DNA of 45,676 bases. Origin: a virus. The position numbers and the translations under genes are program-made. Position 1 is the stretch's first letter. Every line of letters starts with the position of its first letter. Below, one piece after another: positions 24,233-32,948 of the stretch. Location: IMG/VR virus record IMGVR_UViG_3300020417_001760, positions 1 to 45,676 of that record. The stretch is one strand, 5' to 3'. Under the pieces are notes generated by a model, which saw only the letters and a program-made list of their open reading frames with translations, ran no database searches and was not told the DNA's origin.

Positions 24233-25695
24233 TGGTACTTTCGGATACAGCAGCAGAAAGAGCAGTATTAGCTGGAGTATGTCAATATGGAGATGATGCG
24301 TATCTTGATATTGCAGACATAGTTCAGGATACCTCTTTTACTGTTGATAGTAATAAGATTATTTTCCAATGCTTAAAAACAATTTTTGAAAGAGATCATA
24401 AGGTTTCTGTTGATGTAGCATTAATTTTCTCTACGGCAGAGGAACTAGGTCTTTCCAATGTATTTAACAAAAAAGAAGAAGTACAACACCTTAAAGCTGT
24501 TCTAGATTTTCCTGTTAATCTAGGTAATGTTCGTAAATTTGCTGCAAAAATTCGTAAACTAGAAATAGCTAGATTACTAAGAAAACAATTAGATAAAGCT
24601 CAAGATAAAATCTTAGATGTTACTGGAACCGAATCAATAGGTAGTATCCTCGGTATTGCAGAAGATACTGTGTTTGATTTTACTAACATGCTTAATGATG
24701 TGGATAACAACCCTGTGTCCATCAGCGATGACTTAGATGAATATGTGCAAGGATTAATAGATAATAAAGTAGATCAAGTAGGTATCCCTACAGGGTTTCC
24801 GGTATACGATCAAGCTATTGGTGGAGGACTAAGACGCAGTACAGTAAATGTAATTGCTGCTAGACCTAAAACTGGTAAAACATTATTGTCTGATAATATG
24901 GGTTTTCATATTGCTAATAAACTACAAATTCCTGTACTCAATATGGATACAGAAATGACCAAAGAAGATCATTTAAATAGAGTAATGGCAATGATGACAG
25001 AGATTGAGATCAATGACATTGAAACAGGTAAATTTGCACAAACACCCAATAAAGATATGAAGGTAAAACAAGCAGTTAAAGATTTAAAAAATACTAAATT
25101 ATTCTATAAGTCTATTGCTGGAAAACCTTTTGAAGATCAGCTATCAATTATGAGAAGATGGCTCATTAAAGAGGTAGGATTAAATGAAGATGGTACAGCT
25201 AAAGACTGCGTAATTTTTTATGACTATTTAAAACTTATGGATAGTCAAGGCATGAGTCAAGATATGAAGGAATATCAGGTGCTTGGTTTTATGATGACTT
25301 CACTACATAATTTCGCTACAAGATACAAAGTACCTATTGTAGCTTTTATACAATTAAATAGAGACGGAATTACAAAAGAAAGTACAGACACAGCGTCGGG
25401 CTCAGATAGAATTGTTTGGTTGTGTAGTAATTTTAGTATATTTAAACGCAAAACTCCAGAAGAAATTGCTGAAGACGGAGCAAATAATGGCAATAGAAAA
25501 TTGGTACCTTTGATCAGTAGGCACGGTGGAGGTCTTGATGATAACGATTATATCAATTGTAACATGAAAGGCTGGTGTGCTAAGATTACTGAAGGTCAGA
25601 CTAAATTAGAAGTAATGAATAATAATAAAAGTAATGATGATGGCTTTATAGTAGAGGACGATAATGCTGATGACCAAGAAATCCCGTTTGAATGA
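24232..25695 (+). CDS. dnaB: DnaB-type replicative helicase
   Basis: ATG 24232 is favoured over 24211: it has AAGGAG (24217-24222) nine bases upstream. The 487-residue protein has an N-terminal DnaB domain (about 1-110; DTAAERAVLAGV), a linker, and a RecA-like motor from about residue 180 with GIPTGFPVYDQAIGGG and Walker A ARPKTGKT at 210-217, then FYDYLKLMD for Walker B and LNRDG. It unwinds DNA ahead of the phage polymerase and forms a pair with the next gene, the primase. The C-terminal tail is acidic. Overlap with the primase gene is 32 bases. Confidence 0.9.
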   Translation: MVLSDTAAERAVLAGVCQYGDDAYLDIADIVQDTSFTVDSNKIIFQCLKTIFERDHKVSVDVALIFSTAEELGLSNVFNKKEEVQHLKAVLDFPVNLGNVRKFAAKIRKLEIARLLRKQLDKAQDKILDVTGTESIGSILGIAEDTVFDFTNMLNDVDNNPVSISDDLDEYVQGLIDNKVDQVGIPTGFPVYDQAIGGGLRRSTVNVIAARPKTGKTLLSDNMGFHIANKLQIPVLNMDTEMTKEDHLNRVMAMMTEIEINDIETGKFAQTPNKDMKVKQAVKDLKNTKLFYKSIAGKPFEDQLSIMRRWLIKEVGLNEDGTAKDCVIFYDYLKLMDSQGMSQDMKEYQVLGFMMTSLHNFATRYKVPIVAFIQLNRDGITKESTDTASGSDRIVWLCSNFSIFKRKTPEEIAEDGANNGNRKLVPLISRHGGGLDDNDYINCNMKGWCAKITEGQTKLEVMNNNKSNDDGFIVEDDNADDQEIPFE

Positions 25696-26818
25696 TCAAG
25701 CGAAACTTAAAATTTTGTGTGACGATCTTTGTGATAATATAGAAGATCTATTGGAACACTTTGAATTAGACTATAAAGATCATGGCAAGATGATTAGTAT
25801 GGCATGTCCTATACATGAAGGTGACAACACAAGCGCCTTAAATCTATATGTTGAAGGAGATACTTATAGAGGTAATTGGAAATGCAGAACACACGGATGC
25901 GAAAAATGCTTCAAGGGATCTATTATAGGTTTTGTTAGAGGCTTACTCTCAAATAAAAAGTATCAGTGGAGCAAAGAAGGTGACAAAACCGCAACTTTCA
26001 AAGAGACTATAGATTTTATTACATCTTTTTTGAAAAAAGACTTAAATGATATTAAGGTGTCTACTGAAACCAGAAACAAAAGTAGATTTACTAATGCTGT
26101 TAATCAAATTAAGAATAGTGTTAAAATAGATACAACTAATTGTTTAACTAGAAATCGCATTAGAGGTTTATTAAAAATTCCAGCACAATACTATGTTAAT
26201 AGAGGGTTTACTCCAGCCGTTTTAGATAAGTATGATATTGGACTCTGCGACAACCCCGACAGAGAAATGTACAATAGGGTTGTTGCTCCTATTTATGATC
26301 CTGAATACCAATATATGATAGGGTGTACGGGTAGGAGTATTTTTGAAAAATGTGATAAATGTGGATGTTTTCATGATCCTAATAATAACTGCCCAGAGGA
26401 TCATCAGAAATATCTATATTCTAAATGGAAACATAGTGCAAATTTTAAAAGTCAAAATTCTCTATATAACTTTTGGTTTGCTAAAAAGCATATCCAAGAA
26501 ACAGGCGTTGCTATTCTAGTTGAAAGCCCCGGTAATGTTTGGAAATTAGAAGAAAATAATATACATAATAGTGTTGGTATTTTTGGAGCAGCATTAAGCG
26601 ACCGTCAAAAAATTATCCTAGACTCGTCTGGAGCAATGACTATTATAGTTTTAACTGATAATGATGATGCTGGCAGAAAAGCAGCACAACAAATTAAAGA
26701 AAAATGTCAAAATACATATAGAGTATTTATACCCTCTATTACCAAAGCCGATATTGCAGATATGACTTCAGAAGAAATTGATACGGAAATCAAAAATTAC
26801 ATAAGAGGCATAGTATGA
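25664..26818 (+). CDS. DNA primase (zinc-binding and TOPRIM domains)
   Basis: The 384-residue product is shorter than bacterial DnaG. The zinc domain has C48, H51, C74 and C79 or C82 near the start (CPIHEGDN then CRTHGCEKCF). The TOPRIM domain, about 285-350, shows LVESPGNVWKL with its glutamate and LTDNDDAGRKAA with the DxD. A second Cys cluster, CDKCGCFHDPNNNC, is inserted before the TOPRIM domain. It synthesises RNA primers at the fork with the adjacent helicase. Two ATGs (25664, 25670) are possible; AGAGGA at 25653-25658 serves either. Confidence 0.85.
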   Translation: MLMTKKSRLNDQAKLKILCDDLCDNIEDLLEHFELDYKDHGKMISMACPIHEGDNTSALNLYVEGDTYRGNWKCRTHGCEKCFKGSIIGFVRGLLSNKKYQWSKEGDKTATFKETIDFITSFLKKDLNDIKVSTETRNKSRFTNAVNQIKNSVKIDTTNCLTRNRIRGLLKIPAQYYVNRGFTPAVLDKYDIGLCDNPDREMYNRVVAPIYDPEYQYMIGCTGRSIFEKCDKCGCFHDPNNNCPEDHQKYLYSKWKHSANFKSQNSLYNFWFAKKHIQETGVAILVESPGNVWKLEENNIHNSVGIFGAALSDRQKIILDSSGAMTIIVLTDNDDAGRKAAQQIKEKCQNTYRVFIPSITKADIADMTSEEIDTEIKNYIRGIV

Positions 26819-27405
26819 TTATAGCATTTGCTGGTAGAAAACAGTCAGGTAAAACAACATCTGCTGAATTTGTAAAAAACATTTTTGAAAATCGTGGACT
26901 AGGTGTGGGAACAATATATAATTTTGCTGACCCTTTAAAAAAAGATGTATGTATGAATGTATTTGGCTTAACATATCATCAATGCTATGGTTCCGATGAG
27001 TCAAAAAATGAATTAGTAGATTGCTACTGGCCAGATACAGATCAGCAAATGACAGCTAGGGAAGTTATGCAATATGTAGGAACTGATGTTTTTAGGAAAA
27101 TACAACACAATGTATGGGCTAGCGCTACTATTAATAAAATTAATTTAGAAAAACCTAATCTAGCAATTATTGCAGACTGCCGATTTCCCAATGAAGTTGA
27201 AGCTATTAAAAATAACAATGGGATAGTTATCAAACTTAATAGAAACCCATACAACTCAACACATGCCAGTGAAGAGTCATTAGACGCAAACAACTATAGT
27301 CCAGAAAACTTTGATTTGGTCATTGATAATGGCGAATTATCTATTGGAAAGCAAAACGAAATTATTCATGATTTTCTAATAGACAAAGGAATTTTACCAT
27401 TATAG
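26815..27405 (+). CDS. Deoxynucleoside monophosphate kinase
   Basis: The 196-residue enzyme has a Walker A GRKQSGKTT at 7-15, FADPLKKD, the substrate lid region with QMTAREVMQYVGTDVFR, and AIIADCRFPNEVEAI, all typical of phage dNMP kinases such as T4 gp1. It phosphorylates dNMPs from host DNA breakdown and from the phage deaminase pathway. It overlaps the primase gene by four bases (ATGA). Its final codons contain an AAAGGA that may serve the following nuclease gene. Confidence 0.9.
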   Translation: MIIAFAGRKQSGKTTSAEFVKNIFENRGLGVGTIYNFADPLKKDVCMNVFGLTYHQCYGSDESKNELVDCYWPDTDQQMTAREVMQYVGTDVFRKIQHNVWASATINKINLEKPNLAIIADCRFPNEVEAIKNNNGIVIKLNRNPYNSTHASEESLDANNYSPENFDLVIDNGELSIGKQNEIIHDFLIDKGILPL

Positions 27406-27443
27406 TAACATACATTAGAAGTAGTTCATACGGTACACATTCC

Positions 27444-28442
27444 ATGTGTCCTATGCAATACTTTATAGAATATAATCTAGGTCATAGATCACCATCTAAT
27501 AAAAAAGCAGACAAAGGAACTATTGTACACAAAGTTCTAGAAATTTTAGCTTTTGTTAAATTAAATATACAAAATAATAATAGATATTTTGAAGACGATA
27601 TTATAGGCCCTGTAGATATTACAAACTATAATTTAGATCATATGATAGAAAAGGTCTATCACTATTATACCTCTCAGTTTACACATCACAAGTGGACAGA
27701 TAGAGATTATAAAGATTGCCACAAATGGGTCTACAAAGCTATCGAATATGGTGATGGGATGTTTGATCCTAGAAATAGAGAGATAGTTGAACCTGAACAA
27801 CACTTTGATATAACTATAGATAAAGAATGGGCTAAATATAGCTACGATACCAAAGAAGGACATCTAGAAGGACAACTGTCTATTAAAGGTACAATTGATT
27901 TAATTACTAAAGTTAATGATAACACATATGAAGTTATAGATTGGAAAACAGGTAGAAGACTAGATTGGGCTACGGGTCAAGAAAAAACTCTTAAAAAATT
28001 ACATAATGATCCTCAATTAATGCTATATTATTATGCGGTACATCAGCTTTATCCTGATATTGAAAATATTATGGTATCTATTGATTTTATTAATGATGGT
28101 GGTATGTTTTCTGTTTGTTTTAGTAAAGACAATCTATATCAAGTAGAAATGATGCTCAAAAGAAAATTTGAAGCCATTAGAGATACAACCAATCCACCGC
28201 TTAATAAAAGTTGGAAATGTACTAAGCTATGTCATTTTGGCAAAACTACTTTTGAAAATAGTCCATATCTTCCAATAGTTGAATATAGAGAGGGACAACT
28301 AATGAATATGGGAGATACAATGACTAAGTGTGAACAAATAAAACATGACGTAACTATAAAAGGTATGGATAATGTGATTGACGAGTATCAGGCTGAAGGC
28401 TATAATATAGGACACTACAAGGCACCGGGAAGTGCTGAATAA
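27444..28442 (+). CDS. RecB-like PD-(D/E)XK exonuclease
   Basis: The first ATG in frame (27444) gives 332 residues, but the reading frame stays open upstream to 27372 and codes for YIRSSSYGTHS just before MCPMQYFIEY, which is the expected start of this family. An ATT at 27399, nine bases after AAAGGA (27385-27390), may be the real start. Catalytic residues are H29 or H30 of GTIVHKVLE, D152 in GTIDL, and D166-W-K168 in EVIDWKTG, followed by QLMLYYYAV. Cas4/RecB-type nucleases of this kind process DNA ends in phage recombination. It lies between dNMP kinase and DNA polymerase. Confidence 0.85.
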   Translation: MCPMQYFIEYNLGHRSPSNKKADKGTIVHKVLEILAFVKLNIQNNNRYFEDDIIGPVDITNYNLDHMIEKVYHYYTSQFTHHKWTDRDYKDCHKWVYKAIEYGDGMFDPRNREIVEPEQHFDITIDKEWAKYSYDTKEGHLEGQLSIKGTIDLITKVNDNTYEVIDWKTGRRLDWATGQEKTLKKLHNDPQLMLYYYAVHQLYPDIENIMVSIDFINDGGMFSVCFSKDNLYQVEMMLKRKFEAIRDTTNPPLNKSWKCTKLCHFGKTTFENSPYLPIVEYREGQLMNMGDTMTKCEQIKHDVTIKGMDNVIDEYQAEGYNIGHYKAPGSAE

Positions 28443-28457
28443 CTTTGGGATGGTAAA

Positions 28458-30335
28458 ATGAAAAAATATACTCCTTTACATGTACACAGCATGTATAGCT
28501 TATTGGATGGCTTATCTAAGCCAGAACAAATCGCTGCTCGTTGTCAAGAGATAGAAGCAACTTCTTGTGCTTTAACAGATCATGGTAATATAGCGGGTGC
28601 AATCAAGTTCTATACAGCCATGAAGAAAAAGGGCATTAAGCCTATCTTGGGTTGTGAACTATATATATCTGAACATGATGCTACTATTAAAGATAAAGAA
28701 AACAGATCTTTAACTCACTTTTTAGTATTAGCCAAAAATTATGATGGCTGGAAAAATCTTATTCGTATAGTTTCAGAATCTAATCGTCCAGAACACTATT
28801 ATCATAAACCTCGATTAGATCTTAATAAATTAGGTGAAATGATTGATGGTAACATGATAGGAATATGTGGCCATCTAGGTTCTACTCTTGCTAATAAGCT
28901 TGTAGAAAATGACACAATAATTTCCGATTGGAAAAAAGTTGGAACCAACTATATTAATCAATTTAAGGATATTTTTGGTAAAGACAATTTCTTTTTAGAA
29001 GCACAATTAATGGATAGAGACAATCTTGATGTTCAATCAAATCTAACTGACTGCATTAGAGAACTATCTCAACACACTGACACTAAAACTATTTGTACCC
29101 CTGACGCACACTATTGTCGTAAATCCGATGCTGTTGATCAAAGAATCTTGCTTTGTAATAATTTGAAAACTACATTTACAGAAATCAATCGTAAACTTAG
29201 TACAGATGAATCGGTACCTATGGGATGCTTTTTTACTTCTGATAACTATCATATTCTTTCACAGGAAGAAATTAGAGAGCTGCACACAGAAGAAGAAATA
29301 GAAAATACTAATTTAATAGATTCATTGTGCGAAGAGTATGACATTTTAAGTAAACCTAATCTTCCACCTTTTTCTTGTCCAGAAGGCTATGATGATGCTG
29401 AATACCTAAGACAACTATGTAGAGATGGATGGAAACAAAAAATTGCTAATGATGTACCAGAATCGGAACATTCAACATATGTCGATAGAATTAAATACGA
29501 ACTAGATGTGTTACAAGGTGCTGACCTGTCTAGCTATTTTTTAATTGTGCAAGATATAGTCAATCATGTTCGTGAACAAGGATGGTTGCCGGGGCCGGGT
29601 CGAGGTAGTGCTGCTGGTTGTTTAGTATCATATTTGATCGGTATTACAGACATTGACCCTATTAAATATAATCTGATGTTTGATAGATTTTACAATGCAG
29701 GACGTAATACTGCTGAACACATATCTATGCCTGATATTGATGTGGATGTACCTATCAATAAAAGAGAAAAAATTATCCAATATATCAAAGATAAGTATGG
29801 AGAAAATAAAGTTTCGCAAATGATTACCTTTAATACGATCAAGGGTAGGGGAGCACTTAAAGATGTTTTAAGGGTTTATGGTAATGTATCTTTTGCTGAA
29901 ATGAATGATATTACTAAAAACATTCCTGATGAAGCTAGGATTGCAGATCAATTACAGGAAATGAAAGAAGATACTGGAGAAGCATCAATTATTAGATGGA
30001 CATTAGAAAATAATTCGGATAAATTAAAAGATTGGTGTTCTGTAGATAAAAAAGGAGAACTGCAAGGACCACTTGCCAAACGCTTTGAACAGGCTATAAG
30101 ATTAGAGGGAGTTAAGTCTAATCAGTCTAAACACGCGGCTGGGATTGCTATTAGTTCTCAAGCACTAAGCGATGTGTGTCCTATGGTGTATGATTCAAAA
30201 AATAAACAAATGATTGCTGGCATGGAAATGCAAGACTTAGAATCGATTGGGATTATTAAGTTTGATATATTAGGAATAGCTATGCTAGATAAAATCATGA
30301 CAATTCAAGACCTACTAAAAGAGGAGACCATATAA
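28458..30335 (+). CDS. DNA polymerase III alpha, N-terminal half (PHP and palm)
   Basis: The 625-residue protein begins with a PHP domain (HVHSMYSLLDG at 8-18, then TDHGN) and continues through the polymerase palm: PGRGSAAG, MPDIDVDV with D426 and D428, and KFDILG with D603. These are the three catalytic aspartates of C-family polymerases, so the active site is complete, but the chain stops 22 residues after the third one. Fingers and later domains are on a separate gene at 31199-32812. The split point lies in the normally variable stretch between KFD-LG and FQLE. Translation is coupled to the next gene through a TAATG overlap. Confidence 0.9.
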   Translation: MKKYTPLHVHSMYSLLDGLSKPEQIAARCQEIEATSCALTDHGNIAGAIKFYTAMKKKGIKPILGCELYISEHDATIKDKENRSLTHFLVLAKNYDGWKNLIRIVSESNRPEHYYHKPRLDLNKLGEMIDGNMIGICGHLGSTLANKLVENDTIISDWKKVGTNYINQFKDIFGKDNFFLEAQLMDRDNLDVQSNLTDCIRELSQHTDTKTICTPDAHYCRKSDAVDQRILLCNNLKTTFTEINRKLSTDESVPMGCFFTSDNYHILSQEEIRELHTEEEIENTNLIDSLCEEYDILSKPNLPPFSCPEGYDDAEYLRQLCRDGWKQKIANDVPESEHSTYVDRIKYELDVLQGADLSSYFLIVQDIVNHVREQGWLPGPGRGSAAGCLVSYLIGITDIDPIKYNLMFDRFYNAGRNTAEHISMPDIDVDVPINKREKIIQYIKDKYGENKVSQMITFNTIKGRGALKDVLRVYGNVSFAEMNDITKNIPDEARIADQLQEMKEDTGEASIIRWTLENNSDKLKDWCSVDKKGELQGPLAKRFEQAIRLEGVKSNQSKHAAGIAISSQALSDVCPMVYDSKNKQMIAGMEMQDLESIGIIKFDILGIAMLDKIMTIQDLLKEETI

Positions 30336-30520
30336 TGAAACAGAAATTTAAAGACATTGCCGTTGGAACAATGTTTATGGATGGTGACCAAAAGTTGGTT
30401 AAAATTAATGATATTAGGGTAACATGTTGTAAAGTGTTTAATGCAACTAAATTTGATGACCCTAATCAAAAACATTTCATAGTACCTATTCATGAGGTGG
30501 AAGTTATAAAAAATGATTAA
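30335..30520 (+). CDS. Small hypothetical protein between polymerase halves
   Basis: The 61-residue product starts on the last base of the polymerase stop codon and overlaps the exonuclease gene by eight bases. It has a compact beta-strand pattern (VGTMFMDGDQKLVKINDIRVTCC, HFIVPIHEVEVI), perhaps a small SH3-like barrel. It has no known family. Its tight coupling on both sides indicates a real gene, possibly a subunit that helps join the split polymerase. Confidence 0.6.
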   Translation: MKQKFKDIAVGTMFMDGDQKLVKINDIRVTCCKVFNATKFDDPNQKHFIVPIHEVEVIKND

Positions 30521-31199
30521 TTATAATAAAATTTGCGTATTTGATTTTGAAACAGATGGAGTAAATCCAGAGGTTTGTAGTCCAGTGCAATTGGCTGCTG
30601 TTATGGTTGACCCTATGAAATTAGAGGTTATACCTAATTCTGAATTTAATATACATTTTAAACCAGAAACCATAGCTAAAGACCCAGATTATGAATATAC
30701 AACAGATGTGGTAGATTTTCACGCAAAGGTTGCTGGTTGTTCTAAAGCAGATATAATGGACAAGTGGAGAAGCTATCCTGCTCAAGAACATTCTTGGAAA
30801 ATGTTTGTAGACTATCTAGATAAATATCATACTAGATCCTCTAAGAAAAGTAAGTTTTCTGCACCGATTGCTGCTGGCTATAATATTTATAGATTTGATT
30901 TACCTATAATTGATAGATTGAGTAATAAATATGGTAACATTACTAAAGAAAAGAAAACAGATATATTTTTCCCCAGAGATGTTATTGATATTATGAATTT
31001 AGTTTTTTATTGGTTTGAACACAATGGAGAACTTAAAAGCTATACTCTTGATTCGCTAAGAGATTATTTTGGAATTTCTAAAGAAGGTGCTCATGATGCC
31101 CTAAAAGATATTCGTGATAGTGCGGAAGTTATGGTTCGTTTTATGAAATTACACAGAAAATTGGCAGCTAATATTAAGTTTAAGGATTCTTTTAAGTAA
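30513..31199 (+). CDS. DnaQ-family 3-prime to 5-prime proofreading exonuclease
   Basis: The 228-residue protein is a DEDDh exonuclease: D11 and E13 in FDFETDG, D129 in IYRFDLPI, H194 and D199 in GAHDALKD. These match the epsilon subunit of DNA polymerase III. It removes mismatched 3-prime ends as the phage polymerase moves. Remarkably its gene is placed between the two halves of the polymerase alpha gene, all four genes being translationally coupled, so a complex of three or four proteins is likely. Confidence 0.88.
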   Translation: MINYNKICVFDFETDGVNPEVCSPVQLAAVMVDPMKLEVIPNSEFNIHFKPETIAKDPDYEYTTDVVDFHAKVAGCSKADIMDKWRSYPAQEHSWKMFVDYLDKYHTRSSKKSKFSAPIAAGYNIYRFDLPIIDRLSNKYGNITKEKKTDIFFPRDVIDIMNLVFYWFEHNGELKSYTLDSLRDYFGISKEGAHDALKDIRDSAEVMVRFMKLHRKLAANIKFKDSFK

Positions 31200-32812
31200 T
31201 GGATAAATATAAATTTGATTGTGGATGTTCTTTTAGGGTTTTGTCTAAAGATCCTTTAAAAATAGATTTTGATCCAATTCACGATGACATTAATTTTAAT
31301 TGTAGTAAAACATGGGACTTGCTATCCGATGGTAATACTAAAGGTTGTTTCCAGTTGGAGACTAGACTCGGTAAGTCTATGTCTAAGAAACTAAAGCCAG
31401 AAAACGTAGAGCAACTTTCTGCTTTAATTAGTATTCTTAGGCCCGGATGCTTAGAAGCTATTAGAGATGGTAAAAGTGTTTCTAATCATTATATAGATAA
31501 AAAGAATGGTGAAGAATCTGTGGATTATTATCATCCTGCACTAGAGCCTGTATTAAAAACTACTTACGGCGAAATGATTTATCAAGAACAAGCTATGAAT
31601 ATTGCTAAACAAATTGCTGGTTTTAATTTGCAAGAAGCAGATAACCTTAGAAAAGCTATCGGTAAAAAGAAACCAGAAGAAATGGCTAAATTGAAAAAGA
31701 AATTTATTGCAGGTGCTAAAAAACTTAAAATAGTTAACTCCGATGAAGCTGAAGAAATCTTTGGATGGATTGAAAAAAGTCAAAGATATAGTTTTAATAA
31801 AAGTCATGCTGTCAGCTACGCATACAACGCTTACTTGTCAGCATATACCAAAGCGCATTTTCCTAAAACATTTTTTGCTTCCTATCTTAGATTTGCTAAA
31901 GATAAAATAGATCCAAAAGCAGAAATTAAAGCATTAATACAAAATGCTATGGAAATGGATATAAGCGTAGCTGTTCCAGATATTAGAAACATGAATCCCC
32001 TCTTTATTATGAAAGATCAACAAATTTATTTTGGTCTGACAGATGTAAAAGGTTTTGGAAATTCTGTATTTAAGAAACTTACCAATTTAGTATCAGAACA
32101 ACAAATTGATTTTAGTAAAATTACTTGGTGCGAACTGTTATTTAATATTTTACTGAATATTAACTCTACAGCAGCTAAGGCTTTAATTACTAGTGGTGGT
32201 GTGGATTTTGTAAAAAATACTAGAACCTCTATGCTTTTTGATTATAGCATAGCCAGTGAACTTACAAAAAAAGAATCAGAGTTCGTTATTAATAATTTAT
32301 CATCATGTAACAACCTGTATGAATGTATTTACAAATTATATCATGAGCATAAAATTACATCCCGCAGAAAAGATAAAGTTTTAGGTTTGCTAAATACTAT
32401 GGAAAATCCACCGTACTCTTTAGAAGATAGTCCTGAGTGGCTTTCTGACGCGGAAGAAACTTCTTTGGGTTGTAGTATTACTTGTTCTAAAGTAGATATG
32501 TATGATGTTACTATGACTAATTGCAATTGTAAAGAATATAAAAATACACTATTAAATGATATGATTATATGTGGAGAGATATCTAGTTTAAGTGTTACCA
32601 AAACTAAATCTGGTAAAAACCCTGGAGCAGAGATGGCTTTCGTTTCTTTATCTGATAGCTTCGGTATGATTGATAGTGTTATATTTTTTCCAGAAGCATA
32701 CAAACAATACAGAAATATACTATTTGACAACAATGTTATTATAGTCAAAGGTAATAAGAGTAGAAACGGAGACTCACTTATCGTCCAAAAGGCTTTTATA
32801 CCCAAAACTTGA
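31199..32812 (+). CDS. DNA polymerase III alpha, C-terminal half
   Basis: The 537-residue protein contains the fingers and following parts: GCFQLETRLG, RPGCLEAIRDGK, YGEMIYQEQAMNIA, and LRKAIGKKKPEEMAKLKKKF, all strongly conserved in bacterial alpha subunits. An OB-fold lies near the C terminus (about 450-530). The first 45 residues are not the usual alpha sequence: YKFDCGCSFRVLSKDP contains a C-x-C and may be an interface added after the split. It starts on the exonuclease stop (TAATG). The end is overlapped by the ssb promoter. Confidence 0.9.
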   Translation: MDKYKFDCGCSFRVLSKDPLKIDFDPIHDDINFNCSKTWDLLSDGNTKGCFQLETRLGKSMSKKLKPENVEQLSALISILRPGCLEAIRDGKSVSNHYIDKKNGEESVDYYHPALEPVLKTTYGEMIYQEQAMNIAKQIAGFNLQEADNLRKAIGKKKPEEMAKLKKKFIAGAKKLKIVNSDEAEEIFGWIEKSQRYSFNKSHAVSYAYNAYLSAYTKAHFPKTFFASYLRFAKDKIDPKAEIKALIQNAMEMDISVAVPDIRNMNPLFIMKDQQIYFGLTDVKGFGNSVFKKLTNLVSEQQIDFSKITWCELLFNILLNINSTAAKALITSGGVDFVKNTRTSMLFDYSIASELTKKESEFVINNLSSCNNLYECIYKLYHEHKITSRRKDKVLGLLNTMENPPYSLEDSPEWLSDAEETSLGCSITCSKVDMYDVTMTNCNCKEYKNTLLNDMIICGEISSLSVTKTKSGKNPGAEMAFVSLSDSFGMIDSVIFFPEAYKQYRNILFDNNVIIVKGNKSRNGDSLIVQKAFIPKT

Positions 32813-32836
32813 CATAATATCAGTAAATAGTATTAT
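32809..32836 (+). promoter_or_regulatory. Consensus sigma70 promoter of ssb
   Basis: TTGACA (32809-32814), a perfect -35, is followed after 16 bases by TATTAT (32831-32836), matching five of six -10 bases. The -35 overlaps the stop codon of the polymerase half. A transcript from about 32843 would carry a 106-base leader before the ssb start. This is the best promoter in the window. Confidence 0.65.
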
Positions 32837-32843
32837 ATGGTAT

Positions 32844-32907
32844 CTTCACCTTCAATCAGGATAAGTTTTACGAGATTTCTTAATTTAGGTGAGGTGTAAA
32901 AAATCTC
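32844..32907 (+). promoter_or_regulatory. Structured ssb leader, possible pseudoknot
   Basis: Two complementary pairs interleave in the leader. CTTCACCT (32844-32851) can pair with AGGTGAGG (32887-32894, with one G-U), and GAGATTT (32872-32878) with AAATCTC (32901-32907). The order 5-prime A, 5-prime B, 3-prime A, 3-prime B fits either an H-type pseudoknot or two alternative hairpins. In T4 the SSB gp32 represses its own mRNA through a leader pseudoknot; an equivalent control is inferred here, not shown. Confidence 0.4.
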
Positions 32908-32948
32908 TTTTGTGTTCGATTGGTTTTTAATTTTTTTAGGAGGAAATG

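Noticed and set aside
32341-32805. 154-residue ORF on the minus strand inside the polymerase half
   Set aside because: It overlies a strongly conserved coding region and has low-complexity Leu/Ser composition typical of an antisense shadow.
28458-32812. Intein or group I intron in the polymerase gene
   Set aside because: No Cys/Ser/Thr splice junction with HN motif and no intron-like core is apparent; the insert consists of an exonuclease gene and a small ORF with ordinary starts and stops.
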